NCBI GenBank assembly: GCA_049509675.1
Contig: JBEKZQ010000102.1
Span: 1 to 15,471, forward strand
Direction: 5' to 3'
Source of the DNA: JBEKZQ01 sp049509675
Lineage (GTDB): Bacteria; Planctomycetota; Planctomycetia; Pirellulales; Thermoguttaceae
Length of the DNA stretch: 15,471 nucleotides
Under the pieces are notes generated by a model. That model was not told the DNA's origin. It did not search any database and was given only the letters and a program-made list of their open reading frames with translations. The position numbers and the translations under genes were made by a program. Shown piece by piece: positions 6,850 to 14,921 of the stretch; the first letter of the stretch is position 1, and each line of letters begins with the position of its first letter.

Positions 6850-9669
6850 ATGAACAGTCACAAACTCGCGATGAGTGCAACAGTCGTGGCATTGACGCTG
6901 GCTTGCGGCGTGGCGGCCGCGACAGCGAAGTCCAATGGCGGTGAGCTTGAGGGCGCGCGCGCAGTGTTGGCTCCGCTGGCGCTCGTACACAAGCCGGTCG
7001 ATCGCGCACCCCAACGGCGCGCCCACGCTCAACCGGCGGCGCCGGACAGCGCAAGGGAGATTCCCTACGTCGAGACGGCGCCCGAACCGGCGTTGACGGA
7101 TGCCGAGAAGCAGCGGGGCTACCTGCTGTTTGCCCGTCCCACCGTGGAACCCGTCTATCCCAACACGCGGCCGCGGGCGGACGAGCGGCTGGAGGCCCTG
7201 GTCGCTTTCGCCGCACCCGGCCAGTTTGAGCCGGTGACGCTGGCCCTCTACACGGTCCGCCCGCTGGAGAATCTGAAGGTTCGCGTTTCGCCCTTGGCGT
7301 GTGCCGCGGGCGAAATCCCTGCCGACCGCATCGAGGTACGATTGGGCACCTACTGGAACGTCGGCTACCCGTCCTACACGACCGTCAACACCTACCGGCG
7401 CACGCCGGAACTCCTGGAGCGCGCGACCGTCCACTCGTCGCCCGCCGCCGAGTGCCAGCGGTACTGGCTCACGATCCACGTGCCCGAGGATGCCAAGCCG
7501 GGCCTCTACCAGGGCACGGTGACCCTCTGGGACGATGGATTCGATCGCGCCCTGAGCATCCCGATCGCGCTGAGGGTTTTGGGCTTCCATCTGACGAAAG
7601 ACCCGGCCAAGCACTACTCCGCCTATTACTACGTGCGGAACCAAAGCTTCTACCGGGGGCGGAGCGAAGAGTTTATTCGCAAGGCCTGCGACAACGACTA
7701 CCGGGCCATGGCCGACTTCGGACTGGACATGCTGCCGACCCTGTACTTGAGTTGCGAGGACGGCAAGCAGATCGTGGTGCGCGACGCCGACGAAATCCCG
7801 CGGATGCTGGCCGCCGGACTGCATGGACCGGCGCCGGTGACGGCCGACGATGTGATCAACCGCCTTTATCGCCAGAGCACGCCCGGCGGAAAAGTCGAGA
7901 GCCACTGGCGCGTGAGGCCCATGCCTCCGCCCGCGTTCTACCAGCGCATCACCGCGATGTTCCGGGCGTTCGAGGTCCGGCGCAAGGCCAAGGGCTGGCC
8001 GGAGTTCATCTGCTGCCCGATCGATGAGGTCGATCCGTCATGCAAGGAGTTTGGCGTGAAGGTCTACGCCGCGGTCAAGGCGGCGGGCATCAGGACCTAC
8101 GCCACCAAAGATCCCGTGGAGCCCGATGCGGCCGCCTATGCCCCCCAGCTCGACATCTGGTGCTCCCAGCCGTACTCGATGCCCTATGAGCGGATCGTCG
8201 CCCAGCGGCGGTACGAATACTGGTGCTATCCGAATCACAATGCGGGCGAGATCAAAGACCGCCTGACGATGTGCAAAGGCGGCCGGATGACCTATGGTTT
8301 CGGCTTCTGGCGGAGCGGCTACACCACGCTGATCCCCTGGGATTGGAATTGGACGTGTGCGCCGGACCAGTTCGATTATCTGCGCGGCCGTGAGTCAGGG
8401 TGTGGGCAGCGGATGGACGACGACGGCGAGGTCATTCCCGCCGTGTACTGGTCCTGCTTCCGCGAGGGTTTCGACGATGCCCGCTATCTCTACACGCTCC
8501 AGCAGGCAATCGTCCAGCGGCAGGATTCCACCGATCCGGCCTGCCAGGAGGCGGTTCGCCAGGGGCGACGAATTTTGCAAGAGACGTGGGACTCTATCCG
8601 CGTCCAACCGAAATACCTGGCCACCGGCATGTGGCCCTCGGAGGAGTTCCATGCGATTCGATGGCGCCTGGCGGCCCACACCGAGCGACTGCTTCAGTAC
8701 AAAGCCACCAACAAGGCGACGGCCCCGTCGGTCTTGATCGACGCCGCCGCCGCGGCCCCGGCGAAGGCGGAAGCTCCTTCGCCCTTCGAGCAGGCTGCCA
8801 AGGCGGGGAAGCTCGAAGCCTTCGACCTGGGAGGCGACTTCCGCTCCTGGGCCAACGGCACCGCCGAGGGCAAGATCGAGATCACCGACGAAGCGCGGCA
8901 CCAGCGCCGGACGGGACTCCGCTGGACGGTCGCCGTCGACTGGGAGCACGACGGCGGGGAAGGCGGCCACTATCCGATCGGCTGGCCGCGGATCAGTCGC
9001 AGTTTCAAGCCCGGTGAACTTGACCTCAGCCGCTATGAGTCGCTCCTGTTTTGGCTGCGGGTGGACTCCAGCCGCGATCAGTCCGGCATGAGCCGAACGC
9101 CCATGGGACTCGTGATTCGCTCGCACGCCACGAATAGGACGCTCTACGAGAAGACCTTGGACCTGGGCGGCCGGCAGCACGCTTGGACGCCCGTGCGATT
9201 CTCCGTGCCGGAGATGATTGCGGCGGCCGGCGGCGGCCGGGAACCGTGGAAGTCGATCAGCCTCGTGCAACTGTTCATTTCCGAAGCAGACTTTCCGCAC
9301 GGCACGCGACTGGTCTTTGACGTGGGCGAGGCGCTGGCCCAGCGATTGCAGGAGCCGACGCTCGTTGGACTGCAAGCCCCCCGCTTCGTACTCTTGCCTC
9401 GGCGCGAGTTGGCCCTCACGTTCGACGTGGCGGGCGCCAACGCTGTCTCCAAGGGCAGCCACGCGATCAACGTTGCATTGGCGACCGTCGAGGGGGCGGT
9501 CCGCGCCGAGGCGCAACAGGACCTAGCCCTCGGCAACAGGATCGCAATAGCCCTGTCGGCGATTCAGCCGGGGGTGTACACGCTGCGGGCGACCATCCGC
9601 AACGCCAAGGACCAGCCCTGCTCGCAGTGGACGCATCCGATCACCCTGCTCGCCGGGCCGCTCGATTAG
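6850..9669 (+). CDS. Secreted GH123-like (DUF4091) glycoside hydrolase with C-terminal jelly-roll-like region
   Basis: The protein has 939 residues. The ATG at 6850 is chosen because AGGAGG (6836-6841) precedes it by eight bases and a signal peptide begins there (MNSHKLAMSATVVALTLACG, cleavage near residue 26). The same frame is open much further upstream but is then antisense or alternate-frame sequence. Residues 85-260 look like a beta-sandwich with GLYQGTVTLW. Residues 260-615 form a barrel with CCPIDEVD; D392 and E393 fit the adjacent Asp-Glu pair of GH123 beta-N-acetylgalactosaminidases, which use substrate-assisted catalysis. Later motifs include GFGFWRSGY and WSCFREGFDDARYLY, typical of DUF4091 proteins. 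An Ala-rich linker (617-655) leads to a jelly-roll-like, possibly carbohydrate-binding domain (655-840) and a last Ig-like stretch. The exact substrate is not predictable. Confidence 0.85.
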   Translation: MNSHKLAMSATVVALTLACGVAAATAKSNGGELEGARAVLAPLALVHKPVDRAPQRRAHAQPAAPDSAREIPYVETAPEPALTDAEKQRGYLLFARPTVEPVYPNTRPRADERLEALVAFAAPGQFEPVTLALYTVRPLENLKVRVSPLACAAGEIPADRIEVRLGTYWNVGYPSYTTVNTYRRTPELLERATVHSSPAAECQRYWLTIHVPEDAKPGLYQGTVTLWDDGFDRALSIPIALRVLGFHLTKDPAKHYSAYYYVRNQSFYRGRSEEFIRKACDNDYRAMADFGLDMLPTLYLSCEDGKQIVVRDADEIPRMLAAGLHGPAPVTADDVINRLYRQSTPGGKVESHWRVRPMPPPAFYQRITAMFRAFEVRRKAKGWPEFICCPIDEVDPSCKEFGVKVYAAVKAAGIRTYATKDPVEPDAAAYAPQLDIWCSQPYSMPYERIVAQRRYEYWCYPNHNAGEIKDRLTMCKGGRMTYGFGFWRSGYTTLIPWDWNWTCAPDQFDYLRGRESGCGQRMDDDGEVIPAVYWSCFREGFDDARYLYTLQQAIVQRQDSTDPACQEAVRQGRRILQETWDSIRVQPKYLATGMWPSEEFHAIRWRLAAHTERLLQYKATNKATAPSVLIDAAAAAPAKAEAPSPFEQAAKAGKLEAFDLGGDFRSWANGTAEGKIEITDEARHQRRTGLRWTVAVDWEHDGGEGGHYPIGWPRISRSFKPGELDLSRYESLLFWLRVDSSRDQSGMSRTPMGLVIRSHATNRTLYEKTLDLGGRQHAWTPVRFSVPEMIAAAGGGREPWKSISLVQLFISEADFPHGTRLVFDVGEALAQRLQEPTLVGLQAPRFVLLPRRELALTFDVAGANAVSKGSHAINVALATVEGAVRAEAQQDLALGNRIAIALSAIQPGVYTLRATIRNAKDQPCSQWTHPITLLAGPLD

Positions 9670-9756
9670 CAAACCGAGAATGCAATCGAAATTGGCAAGA
9701 TCCCCTTGCCTTTGCTGGCCCTTTTCTTCCCGCAGCCCGAGGTTCGGCGTGGGAAA

Positions 9757-9790
9757 GGGGTCAGAACTATTTATTAAATCGTTCTGCCCC
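9757..9790. repeat. REP-type hairpin of a third family, overlapping a gene end
   Basis: ggggtcagaac (9757-9767) and gttctgcccc (9781-9790) are complementary apart from one position, around a 13-base AT-rich loop. It differs in sequence from the other hairpins but has the same layout. It lies between convergent genes and is followed on the plus strand by a short T-containing run, so it could also act as a weak terminator. The stop codon of the minus-strand gene at 9767 falls in its loop. Confidence 0.65.
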
Positions 9791-10042
9791 CCTTTTCCCC
9801 CCCTGTGCGTCGGCGTCTTGCATACCCTCAAGTTGTTCTTCGACTTCCCGATGGCTCTGATAGCAGAAGCCGCAAGCGCACCCGAAGGCCGACCTCGCGT
9901 CCACGACGAATTTCGTTTTGAGATGCTCTCGCACAACGTCGGTTGCGCTTACTGCCGCGACATAAAACCTGGGATCATCCTTATTCCAAGGCCCAGTTGT
10001 CGGAAGCGGCTCGTCAGAGCCGATGTAGACCATGTGGCACAT
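9767..10042 (-). CDS. Small conserved hypothetical protein, apparently 3'-truncated by a repeat
   Basis: The protein has 91 residues starting with MCHMVYIGSDEPLP. This opening, together with DDPRFYV and the FGCACGF motif, recalls a widespread family of small uncharacterised proteins that begin MCRxVYIASDxPLP and contain GCGCGF; I recognise this from memory and have not searched. Known members continue with an acidic helix and more residues, whereas here the last 11 residues (GGKRGAERFNK) come from a G-rich run and the hairpin repeat at 9757-9790. The start lies 29 bases inside the preceding gene in another frame, with only a weak ribosome binding site. It is probably a decaying gene, though a short functional product cannot be excluded. 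Confidence 0.55.
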   Translation of the reverse strand: MCHMVYIGSDEPLPTTGPWNKDDPRFYVAAVSATDVVREHLKTKFVVDARSAFGCACGFCYQSHREVEEQLEGMQDADAQGGKRGAERFNK

Positions 10043-10778
10043 ATCGTTCCGGCGCCTGCTTGACGGCCGCGATGCACTTCTCCGAACACAAGTATAAGGG
10101 ATACTCGCCGATGAGCAGCTTGACGACCTGACCGTTGCTGCCCAGCGGGTGGCCTGAGACCGGGCAGATCGCCTGACGGGCGACCTTGCCGCGGTCGGCC
10201 TCGGCGAGCGCCACCTGCGCTACGTACGGGCGGATCTTCCCACGCGTGAAAATGGGCGCGAACGAGGCTGTCGGATGACGGCGGTCGGGAAGGTTGGAGA
10301 ACTCCAGCGTGATCGGTGTTTCCGCATCGCGCAACTGGCCCACGTCGAAAACGGCCATGACGTAGTCCTGCTCGGCCATCTCCGGCGGCACGGCAACGAA
10401 CACGAGCGGAATCCGCCGGCTCGCCGTCTCGCCTGGAAGTTGCAGCGACATCTGCACGCGAACGTCCCGCGCGGCGAGCGGCTTAGCCTCTTTGTCGTAC
10501 ACGTAAATGCGGGTCTGCAAGGGCATGAAGACCAGCTCGTAGCGATTGTCGGCCGTGGTCAGGAATTGGCCGCCGTGCGGCGTGAGCGCTACCAACGGCG
10601 GTGGGGGGGCGACGAGTTCAGCGGCGTGGTCCGCCTCGCCGGCCGCATGGCCCTTGCTGCCGCCGCCATGCCGGCCGCCGCCGAACTGACCCAGCGCGGT
10701 GGCGGCGGCAAATGCACACGCGATGGCCATTAGCAAGGCTGCCCGAAATGCCAAAATTCCTGGGCGTTTCATCGACAT
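10014..10778 (-). CDS. Exported protein with TRASH/YHS-like metal-binding motif
   Basis: The protein has 254 residues. The ATG at 10778 follows the kinase stop by one base, indicating translational coupling; an AAGGAGG lies 15 bases upstream inside the kinase gene. A signal peptide with a strong hydrophobic core covers residues 1-30 (ending near TALGQ). A His/Gly-rich stretch follows (31-52), then a beta-rich domain with TPHGGQF and YELVFM (65-175) that recalls domains of copper and heavy-metal efflux proteins. At the end ICPVSGHPLG and LYLCSEKC place cysteines C205, C231 and C235 in a C-x25-C-x3-C pattern. This is close to the C-x19-22-C-x3-C of TRASH domains. Metal binding outside the cytoplasm is the likely role; the metal is unknown. 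Its link to a kinase operon is noteworthy. Confidence 0.75.
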   Translation of the reverse strand: MSMKRPGILAFRAALLMAIACAFAAATALGQFGGGRHGGGSKGHAAGEADHAAELVAPPPPLVALTPHGGQFLTTADNRYELVFMPLQTRIYVYDKEAKPLAARDVRVQMSLQLPGETASRRIPLVFVAVPPEMAEQDYVMAVFDVGQLRDAETPITLEFSNLPDRRHPTASFAPIFTRGKIRPYVAQVALAEADRGKVARQAICPVSGHPLGSNGQVVKLLIGEYPLYLCSEKCIAAVKQAPERYVPHGLHRL

Positions 10779-10779
10779 G

Positions 10780-13700
10780 TCAAGATCGCTCCGCCTCCTT
10801 GGGCTTGGGCGGCGGCTCGTGTCCGTGGTGCGGTGGACCGGGGTTGGCGCGGCCATGATGATGGCCGGCCTCGGCGGCCTTTGCCGCCGCGTCGTCGGCC
10901 AACACCGTCTCGCCCAATTCCCGCAGCACCTTCGATAACGTGCCGTATTCCGTGGCCAGCATCATGCGCCCTGGCCCGCGCGAAGCCGGCTCATCGAGTT
11001 TCTTGGCGTTGGCGACGGCCTCCTCCAGGCTCGCCCGGGCATGGGGCCAATCGCGGCGGGTGATTTGAATGTCGGCCAGTTGGTGCAGTTCCCGGCCCAG
11101 GAAGAAACGATATCCGTGCAGCGCGTCGAACTCGGCAACCAGACTCTTGTGCAACTGGACGGCCTGCTCCAGGTGCTGTTGGGCGTCGGCCATCGCGCCG
11201 GCCCTTTGCTCGACCTCCGCCTGGCGGACATCGGCGCGTGCCAGCAACTCCTTGTACTGCGGGACCGTGGGATACCGAGCGCTGAGCTCGCGGGCCATGG
11301 CCATCCCCCGGCCGATCTGTTTCACGGCGTCGTCGGGCAAGTTCTTCTCTCGCGGCGGGGGACTTGGCATCAAGCAGGCGGAGGCCAATTCAAAACGATA
11401 GTCGGGGTTCTGCGGCGCATCGGACACCAACTGCTCCAGCAGGCGAAAACTTTCCCGCCGGGCCGCGTCGCCCTCCGCCTGGCGGCCGCCGCGCAGGGCA
11501 AGCAGACTGCGGTCCCGCTGGCTGCGGGCCAAGGCCAGTCGGTACCGCAGATTATCGGGCGACTGCTCCACGAGCTTCTGGAGGATCTCCAGGGCCTGCC
11601 GGTTGTTCTCGCGGGGCTGCGACTCGCGGTTCCACGACCCGCGCCGCGGGCGCCGGCCCTCGGCCACGCCGCGCTCCGGCCCGCGACCCGGCCCGGTGGC
11701 GCTAAGGAGGCTGAAGGTGCGGGCCAGCTCGAAGCGGCTCTCGGGCAGCGCGGCGCTGGCGGGCAGCTCTTTTTGCAGTGTTTCGCGGGCCTCGACGTGG
11801 GCACCGCGCGCTTCGGCAAGCCGGCCCGTGTTGCGGTACACTTCGCCCAGGTCGTTATGAATGGCGGCGATGGTCGTCAGGTGGTCGCTGCCGTCGCTGG
11901 CCTCGCCGTCGAGGTGTTGGTAGCCGGCCAGGGCGCGGCGGTAGGCCGTCTCCGCCTTGTCGTATTGTCCGAGCCGCTTCTGGATGTCGCCCACGCGCCG
12001 ATAGGCCCGAGCGGTCTCCTTTTGCAGTTTGACGTCGGACTGGTTCTCCTGGGCGAACTGATCGTAGAACTTCAACATGCTTTCCAGGAGTGCGGCGTCT
12101 TTGTCGCTGACGGCGGCCTCCCAGGTCGGCTCCGGCACGTCCTCATCCTCGTCCTGGTCCTCGGCCTGGCTGCTGGGGGTCGAAGCGACTTTGCTGAAGA
12201 TGTCGTCAAAGGCCTTGGTCGCCAGGTGCAAGTTGGTCTCGGCGCGCTCGCGTTCGACCGAGACGCGGGCCAGGGCGTGGTTGGTGCGGAGATAACCGAC
12301 CGAGGCCACGGCGGCGACGGCCACCAGCAGTGCCAGGGCGGTGCCGCCCAGGGCCGAGACGGCCCGATTGCGCCGGCACCATCGCCACAGGCGGCCGACC
12401 GGCGTGGCGCGGCGGGCGAAGACGGGCCGATCCTCGAGGAAGCGCGTCAGGTCCGCGGCGAATTCACCGGCCGTGGCATAGCGATGCTCTCCGTGGCTGG
12501 CGATGGCCTTGACCACGATCGTTTCCAAATCGCGGGGAATGGCCGGGTTCAGTCGCCGCGGCGGCGGCGGTTCTTCTTGGGTCACCTGGCGGATCAAGCG
12601 GCGTTGGTCTGTTTCGTCGAACGCCGGCCGCAGCGTGAGCAACTCGTAGAGCGTCAGCCCCAGGCTGTAGACGTCGCTGCGGCGATCCGCCTTCCCCTGG
12701 AACTGCTCCGGGGCCATGTAACGCAACGTGCCGACCATGTCGCCGGAATTCGTCAGGTCCTCGCGGTCGGCCAGCTTGGCCAGCCCGAAGTCGGTGATCC
12801 ACACCGTCCCGCGGTTGTCCAAGAGGAGATTGGCCGGCTTGATGTCGCGGTGCAGGGTGCCCTGGCGGTGGGCATACTCCAAGGCATCGGCCACCTGCAC
12901 GCCGATCTGGGCAACGTTCCGCCAGTACCGCTGCCCGGAGGGCGATCGTCCGCTGGCAGACAAGCCCTTCGAGCCGGGGCCGGGCGCGGAGCGCAAGTCG
13001 GTCGCCGGCGCGCCGCCTGCTTGCTCGGGCGCGGCACGGGGCGTGCCGGTCCCCGCTTCCCCGGGCACGGCAGCGGACCGTCCCTGGTTGGAAGACCGGG
13101 AACCGGACCGCTCTCTCAGGCTGGAGACCGGCGTGTTCGGCGTGGGCGGACCGGCCAGCAATAACTGGGCGGCTTGCGATGCGGAAAACGGCTCGCCTGC
13201 TCGCTCGGTCGGCGGCGCTTCACCTTCTTCGGCGCACGCTATGGTCTTGGGGCTCGTGGCCTCCAGGCTCAACACCCGCAGGATCTTGTCCAATCCCTGG
13301 CCGGGAATGAACTGCATCACGTAGTAGCGGACGCCGTCCTGCTGGCCGACGCCGAACACGGGAACGATGTTCGTATGGTGCAGTCGGGCGGCAGCCTGCG
13401 CCTCGCGCAAGAATCGTTGCAAGCGCGTGGGCGAAGCGATGCAGCCCGGCGGCAGCACCTTCAGTGCCACATGACGCCCCAGCGACTCCTGCTCCGCTTC
13501 GTAGACGACTCCCATCCCTCCGCGACCGATCTCCCGCAAAATGCGAAAATCGCCCAGCCGCTCGATCGCCCCCGCGCCGTGGGCCGCCGCCGCGCCGCCG
13601 CTGCGGACCGGCGACGAGCCGGTATTGGGCTTGAACTCCTCCAGCAGCAACAGCGTCGGGAACAGGTCGCGGATGCGTTGGGCCAGGTGCGGATGTTTTT

Positions 13701-13803
13701 CCACGTAGTCGGTGATCGAGGCCTCCTGGCCCCGCCGCCGCCTGGCAAGAAAGTCCTCGGCCAGTTCCTCCAACGGGTCGCGATCCAGGCTGGCATCGAT
13801 CAT
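10780..13803 (-). CDS. Transmembrane Ser/Thr protein kinase with TPR-like extracytoplasmic region
   Basis: From the ATG at 13803 the protein has 1007 residues. Residues 6-45 are the N-terminal helical segment common before planctomycete kinase domains (LEELAEDFLARRRRG). The kinase domain has the P-loop GRGGMGVV (93-100), K115 in VALK, E134 in helix C, HRDIKPAN (318-325), DFG (338-340) and APE (364-366), so it looks active. A Pro/Gly/Ser-rich insert of about 110 residues (180-290) splits the domain before helix E. A transmembrane segment lies near 482-504. Helical TPR-like repeats follow, with an acidic patch (548-555) and a His-rich tail (AGHHHGRANPGPPHHGH). I prefer this start because GGAG lies nine bases upstream and it matches the family N-terminus. 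An in-frame ATG at 13830 lacks a binding site and lies only about 12 bases after the inferred transcription start. The gene follows an ECF sigma factor. Confidence 0.92.
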   Translation of the reverse strand: MIDASLDRDPLEELAEDFLARRRRGQEASITDYVEKHPHLAQRIRDLFPTLLLLEEFKPNTGSSPVRSGGAAAAHGAGAIERLGDFRILREIGRGGMGVVYEAEQESLGRHVALKVLPPGCIASPTRLQRFLREAQAAARLHHTNIVPVFGVGQQDGVRYYVMQFIPGQGLDKILRVLSLEATSPKTIACAEEGEAPPTERAGEPFSASQAAQLLLAGPPTPNTPVSSLRERSGSRSSNQGRSAAVPGEAGTGTPRAAPEQAGGAPATDLRSAPGPGSKGLSASGRSPSGQRYWRNVAQIGVQVADALEYAHRQGTLHRDIKPANLLLDNRGTVWITDFGLAKLADREDLTNSGDMVGTLRYMAPEQFQGKADRRSDVYSLGLTLYELLTLRPAFDETDQRRLIRQVTQEEPPPPRRLNPAIPRDLETIVVKAIASHGEHRYATAGEFAADLTRFLEDRPVFARRATPVGRLWRWCRRNRAVSALGGTALALLVAVAAVASVGYLRTNHALARVSVERERAETNLHLATKAFDDIFSKVASTPSSQAEDQDEDEDVPEPTWEAAVSDKDAALLESMLKFYDQFAQENQSDVKLQKETARAYRRVGDIQKRLGQYDKAETAYRRALAGYQHLDGEASDGSDHLTTIAAIHNDLGEVYRNTGRLAEARGAHVEARETLQKELPASAALPESRFELARTFSLLSATGPGRGPERGVAEGRRPRRGSWNRESQPRENNRQALEILQKLVEQSPDNLRYRLALARSQRDRSLLALRGGRQAEGDAARRESFRLLEQLVSDAPQNPDYRFELASACLMPSPPPREKNLPDDAVKQIGRGMAMARELSARYPTVPQYKELLARADVRQAEVEQRAGAMADAQQHLEQAVQLHKSLVAEFDALHGYRFFLGRELHQLADIQITRRDWPHARASLEEAVANAKKLDEPASRGPGRMMLATEYGTLSKVLRELGETVLADDAAAKAAEAGHHHGRANPGPPHHGHEPPPKPKEAERS

Positions 13804-13848
13804 GACGCGGTTCTCCGTCGCTTTGTTCATCGCTATACTTTGTGCGGT

Positions 13849-13911
13849 ATTATATTTTGCGCGGTTTGAAATCATTCCAACCGCGGCAATAGGAGAACGG
13901 ATCGCATCATT
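13849..13911 (-). promoter_or_regulatory. Upstream module copy A, with -10-like TATAAT before the kinase gene
   Basis: On the minus strand this stretch contains ATTTCAAACCGCGCAAAA followed by TATAAT (13854-13849), about 45 bases before the chosen kinase start. It overlaps the last two bases of the sigma factor gene. About 48 of 63 positions match the segment at 14665-14726 in front of the sigma factor. No clear -35 hexamer is present, so the conserved block may instead bind an activator or an alternative sigma factor. Confidence 0.55.
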
Positions 13912-14569
13912 ACAAACCACTCACACGAGAACCATCCCCGGCGCGAGTGCCCAGCGCCGCCTTCAGACGCTCCAGGGCGCGGATGTATCGTTTGCTGGCC
14001 GCCGCGGTGGTGATGCCCAATTCCTCGGCCACTTCCTGGTTGGTCAACTCCTCATAGTGCCGCAGCGCGAGCACTTCGCGGTCCAGCGGATCCAGACCGT
14101 CGACCAGTTCCTGCACGCTCGCCTGCATCTCCATGCGCATCACCGCCATGCTGGGCGACGTCACCTGTGCCAACAATCCGCAGGAGAGCGACACGGAATC
14201 GACCTCGGGCGCGGCCGGCCGCCCCAGGGCGACCTCCTGCCGGGCATCGCGTTTCTGGACCCCCAAGTGCTGCCGATGAATCGCCATCAGACGCTGACCG
14301 GTCAGGAACCGCAGCCACAAGAACGGCGACATGGGCAGGTGGGCCAAGTACCGGTCCAATTGCCGGGAGGCGTCCAAGTAGGCGTCTTGCAAGACATCAG
14401 AGGCATCTATCCTCCCCGCTATGCGGTGGTCCAGGCGGAGCTGCACCATGCGGCGGAGCCGCTCACGGTGGCCCATGAATGTCTCCGCCAACGCAGCCTG
14501 CCCCCCCCTCTGGAGGTGCTCGGTGTCGCGTACCGATGCGTTGCTGTCGCTGCCGGTGAACTGCTTCAT
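13910..14569 (-). CDS. ECF-type RNA polymerase sigma factor
   Basis: The protein has 219 residues. Sigma region 2 covers about 26-103 and includes DASDVLQDAYLDA, the typical helix that contacts core polymerase and the -10 element. Region 4 lies at 159-206, with LDREVLALRHYEELTNQEVA followed by the rest of a helix-turn-helix and ASKRYIRALERL. Regions 1.1 and 3 are absent, as in ECF factors. No anti-sigma gene is adjacent. The next gene is a Ser/Thr kinase, an arrangement seen in planctomycete-specific ECF groups whose activity is thought to depend on a partner kinase. The start at 14569 has no strong ribosome binding site, so it is less certain than the family. Copy B of the repeated upstream module lies about 95 bases ahead. 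Confidence 0.9.
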   Translation of the reverse strand: MKQFTGSDSNASVRDTEHLQRGGQAALAETFMGHRERLRRMVQLRLDHRIAGRIDASDVLQDAYLDASRQLDRYLAHLPMSPFLWLRFLTGQRLMAIHRQHLGVQKRDARQEVALGRPAAPEVDSVSLSCGLLAQVTSPSMAVMRMEMQASVQELVDGLDPLDREVLALRHYEELTNQEVAEELGITTAAASKRYIRALERLKAALGTRAGDGSRVSGL

Positions 14570-14921
14570 GTCTATTCAACCGATCAACCAGTTACCGGGT
14601 TACGATGGGGGTATTAGACTATCCGATAGATGTAATCAATCGCTGCAACCCCACAATATGGTGGGTTATGTTTTGCGCGGTTTGAAATAATACGAACCGT
14701 AACGACATGGAAACGATCGTATCATTCTTGACCGTTCGCAGTACAAAAGACGGTATTATGGAAAAAACCGGTCAAACTGATTATAACCTGTCTCCGACCG
14801 CTGTGCTTCTGCAAATTAGTAATGTAGAGCCTGAGAAGTATCTTCACATCGCGTGCCGCAGTGCAGGGAATCGGATCCCTTTTGCCAAAGCGGCCGCACA
14901 GCACGAGGAGGATTGGGTACG
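14570..14921. promoter_or_regulatory. AT-richer divergent intergenic region between the sigma factor and the repeat-protein gene
   Basis: This gap of 352 bases is visibly richer in A and T than its surroundings, as expected of a control region. It holds module copy B (14665-14726) and an inverted pair TTGACCG (14728-14734) and CGGTCAA (14769-14775). TTGACC could serve as a -35 element for the plus-strand gene, but the nearest good -10 (TATTAT, 14754-14759) is 20 bases away, longer than usual. A plus-strand short open frame (14758-14925) ends in an ATGA overlap with the repeat-protein start. It has no good ribosome binding site and is treated as leader sequence. Confidence 0.5.
14665..14726 (-). 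promoter_or_regulatory. Upstream module copy B, before the sigma factor gene
   Basis: On the minus strand it carries ATTTCAAACCGCGCAAAA followed by CATAAC in the position where copy A has TATAAT. The 12-base stretch AATGATACGATC at the far end matches AATGATGCGATC in copy A. Two copies in the same orientation, each ahead of a gene in the same series, suggest a shared regulator, perhaps the sigma factor itself. Confidence 0.5.

Noticed and set aside
6861..6909. Lipoprotein signal in the GH123-like protein (TLAC)
   Set aside because: The residue at -3 is Thr, which does not fit the lipobox well, and the hydrophobic core continues past the cysteine; an ordinary signal peptide is more likely.
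9757..9790. Rho-independent terminator for the GH123-like gene
   Set aside because: The stem is followed by a C/T mixture, not a clear T run, and the layout fits the interspersed hairpin families better. A weak termination effect is still possible.
11041..13164. Plus-strand open frame of 707 codons
   Set aside because: It lies opposite the kinase gene, whose motifs are unmistakable. The translation is Gly/Ala/Arg-rich without domains, as expected for an antisense frame in high-GC DNA.
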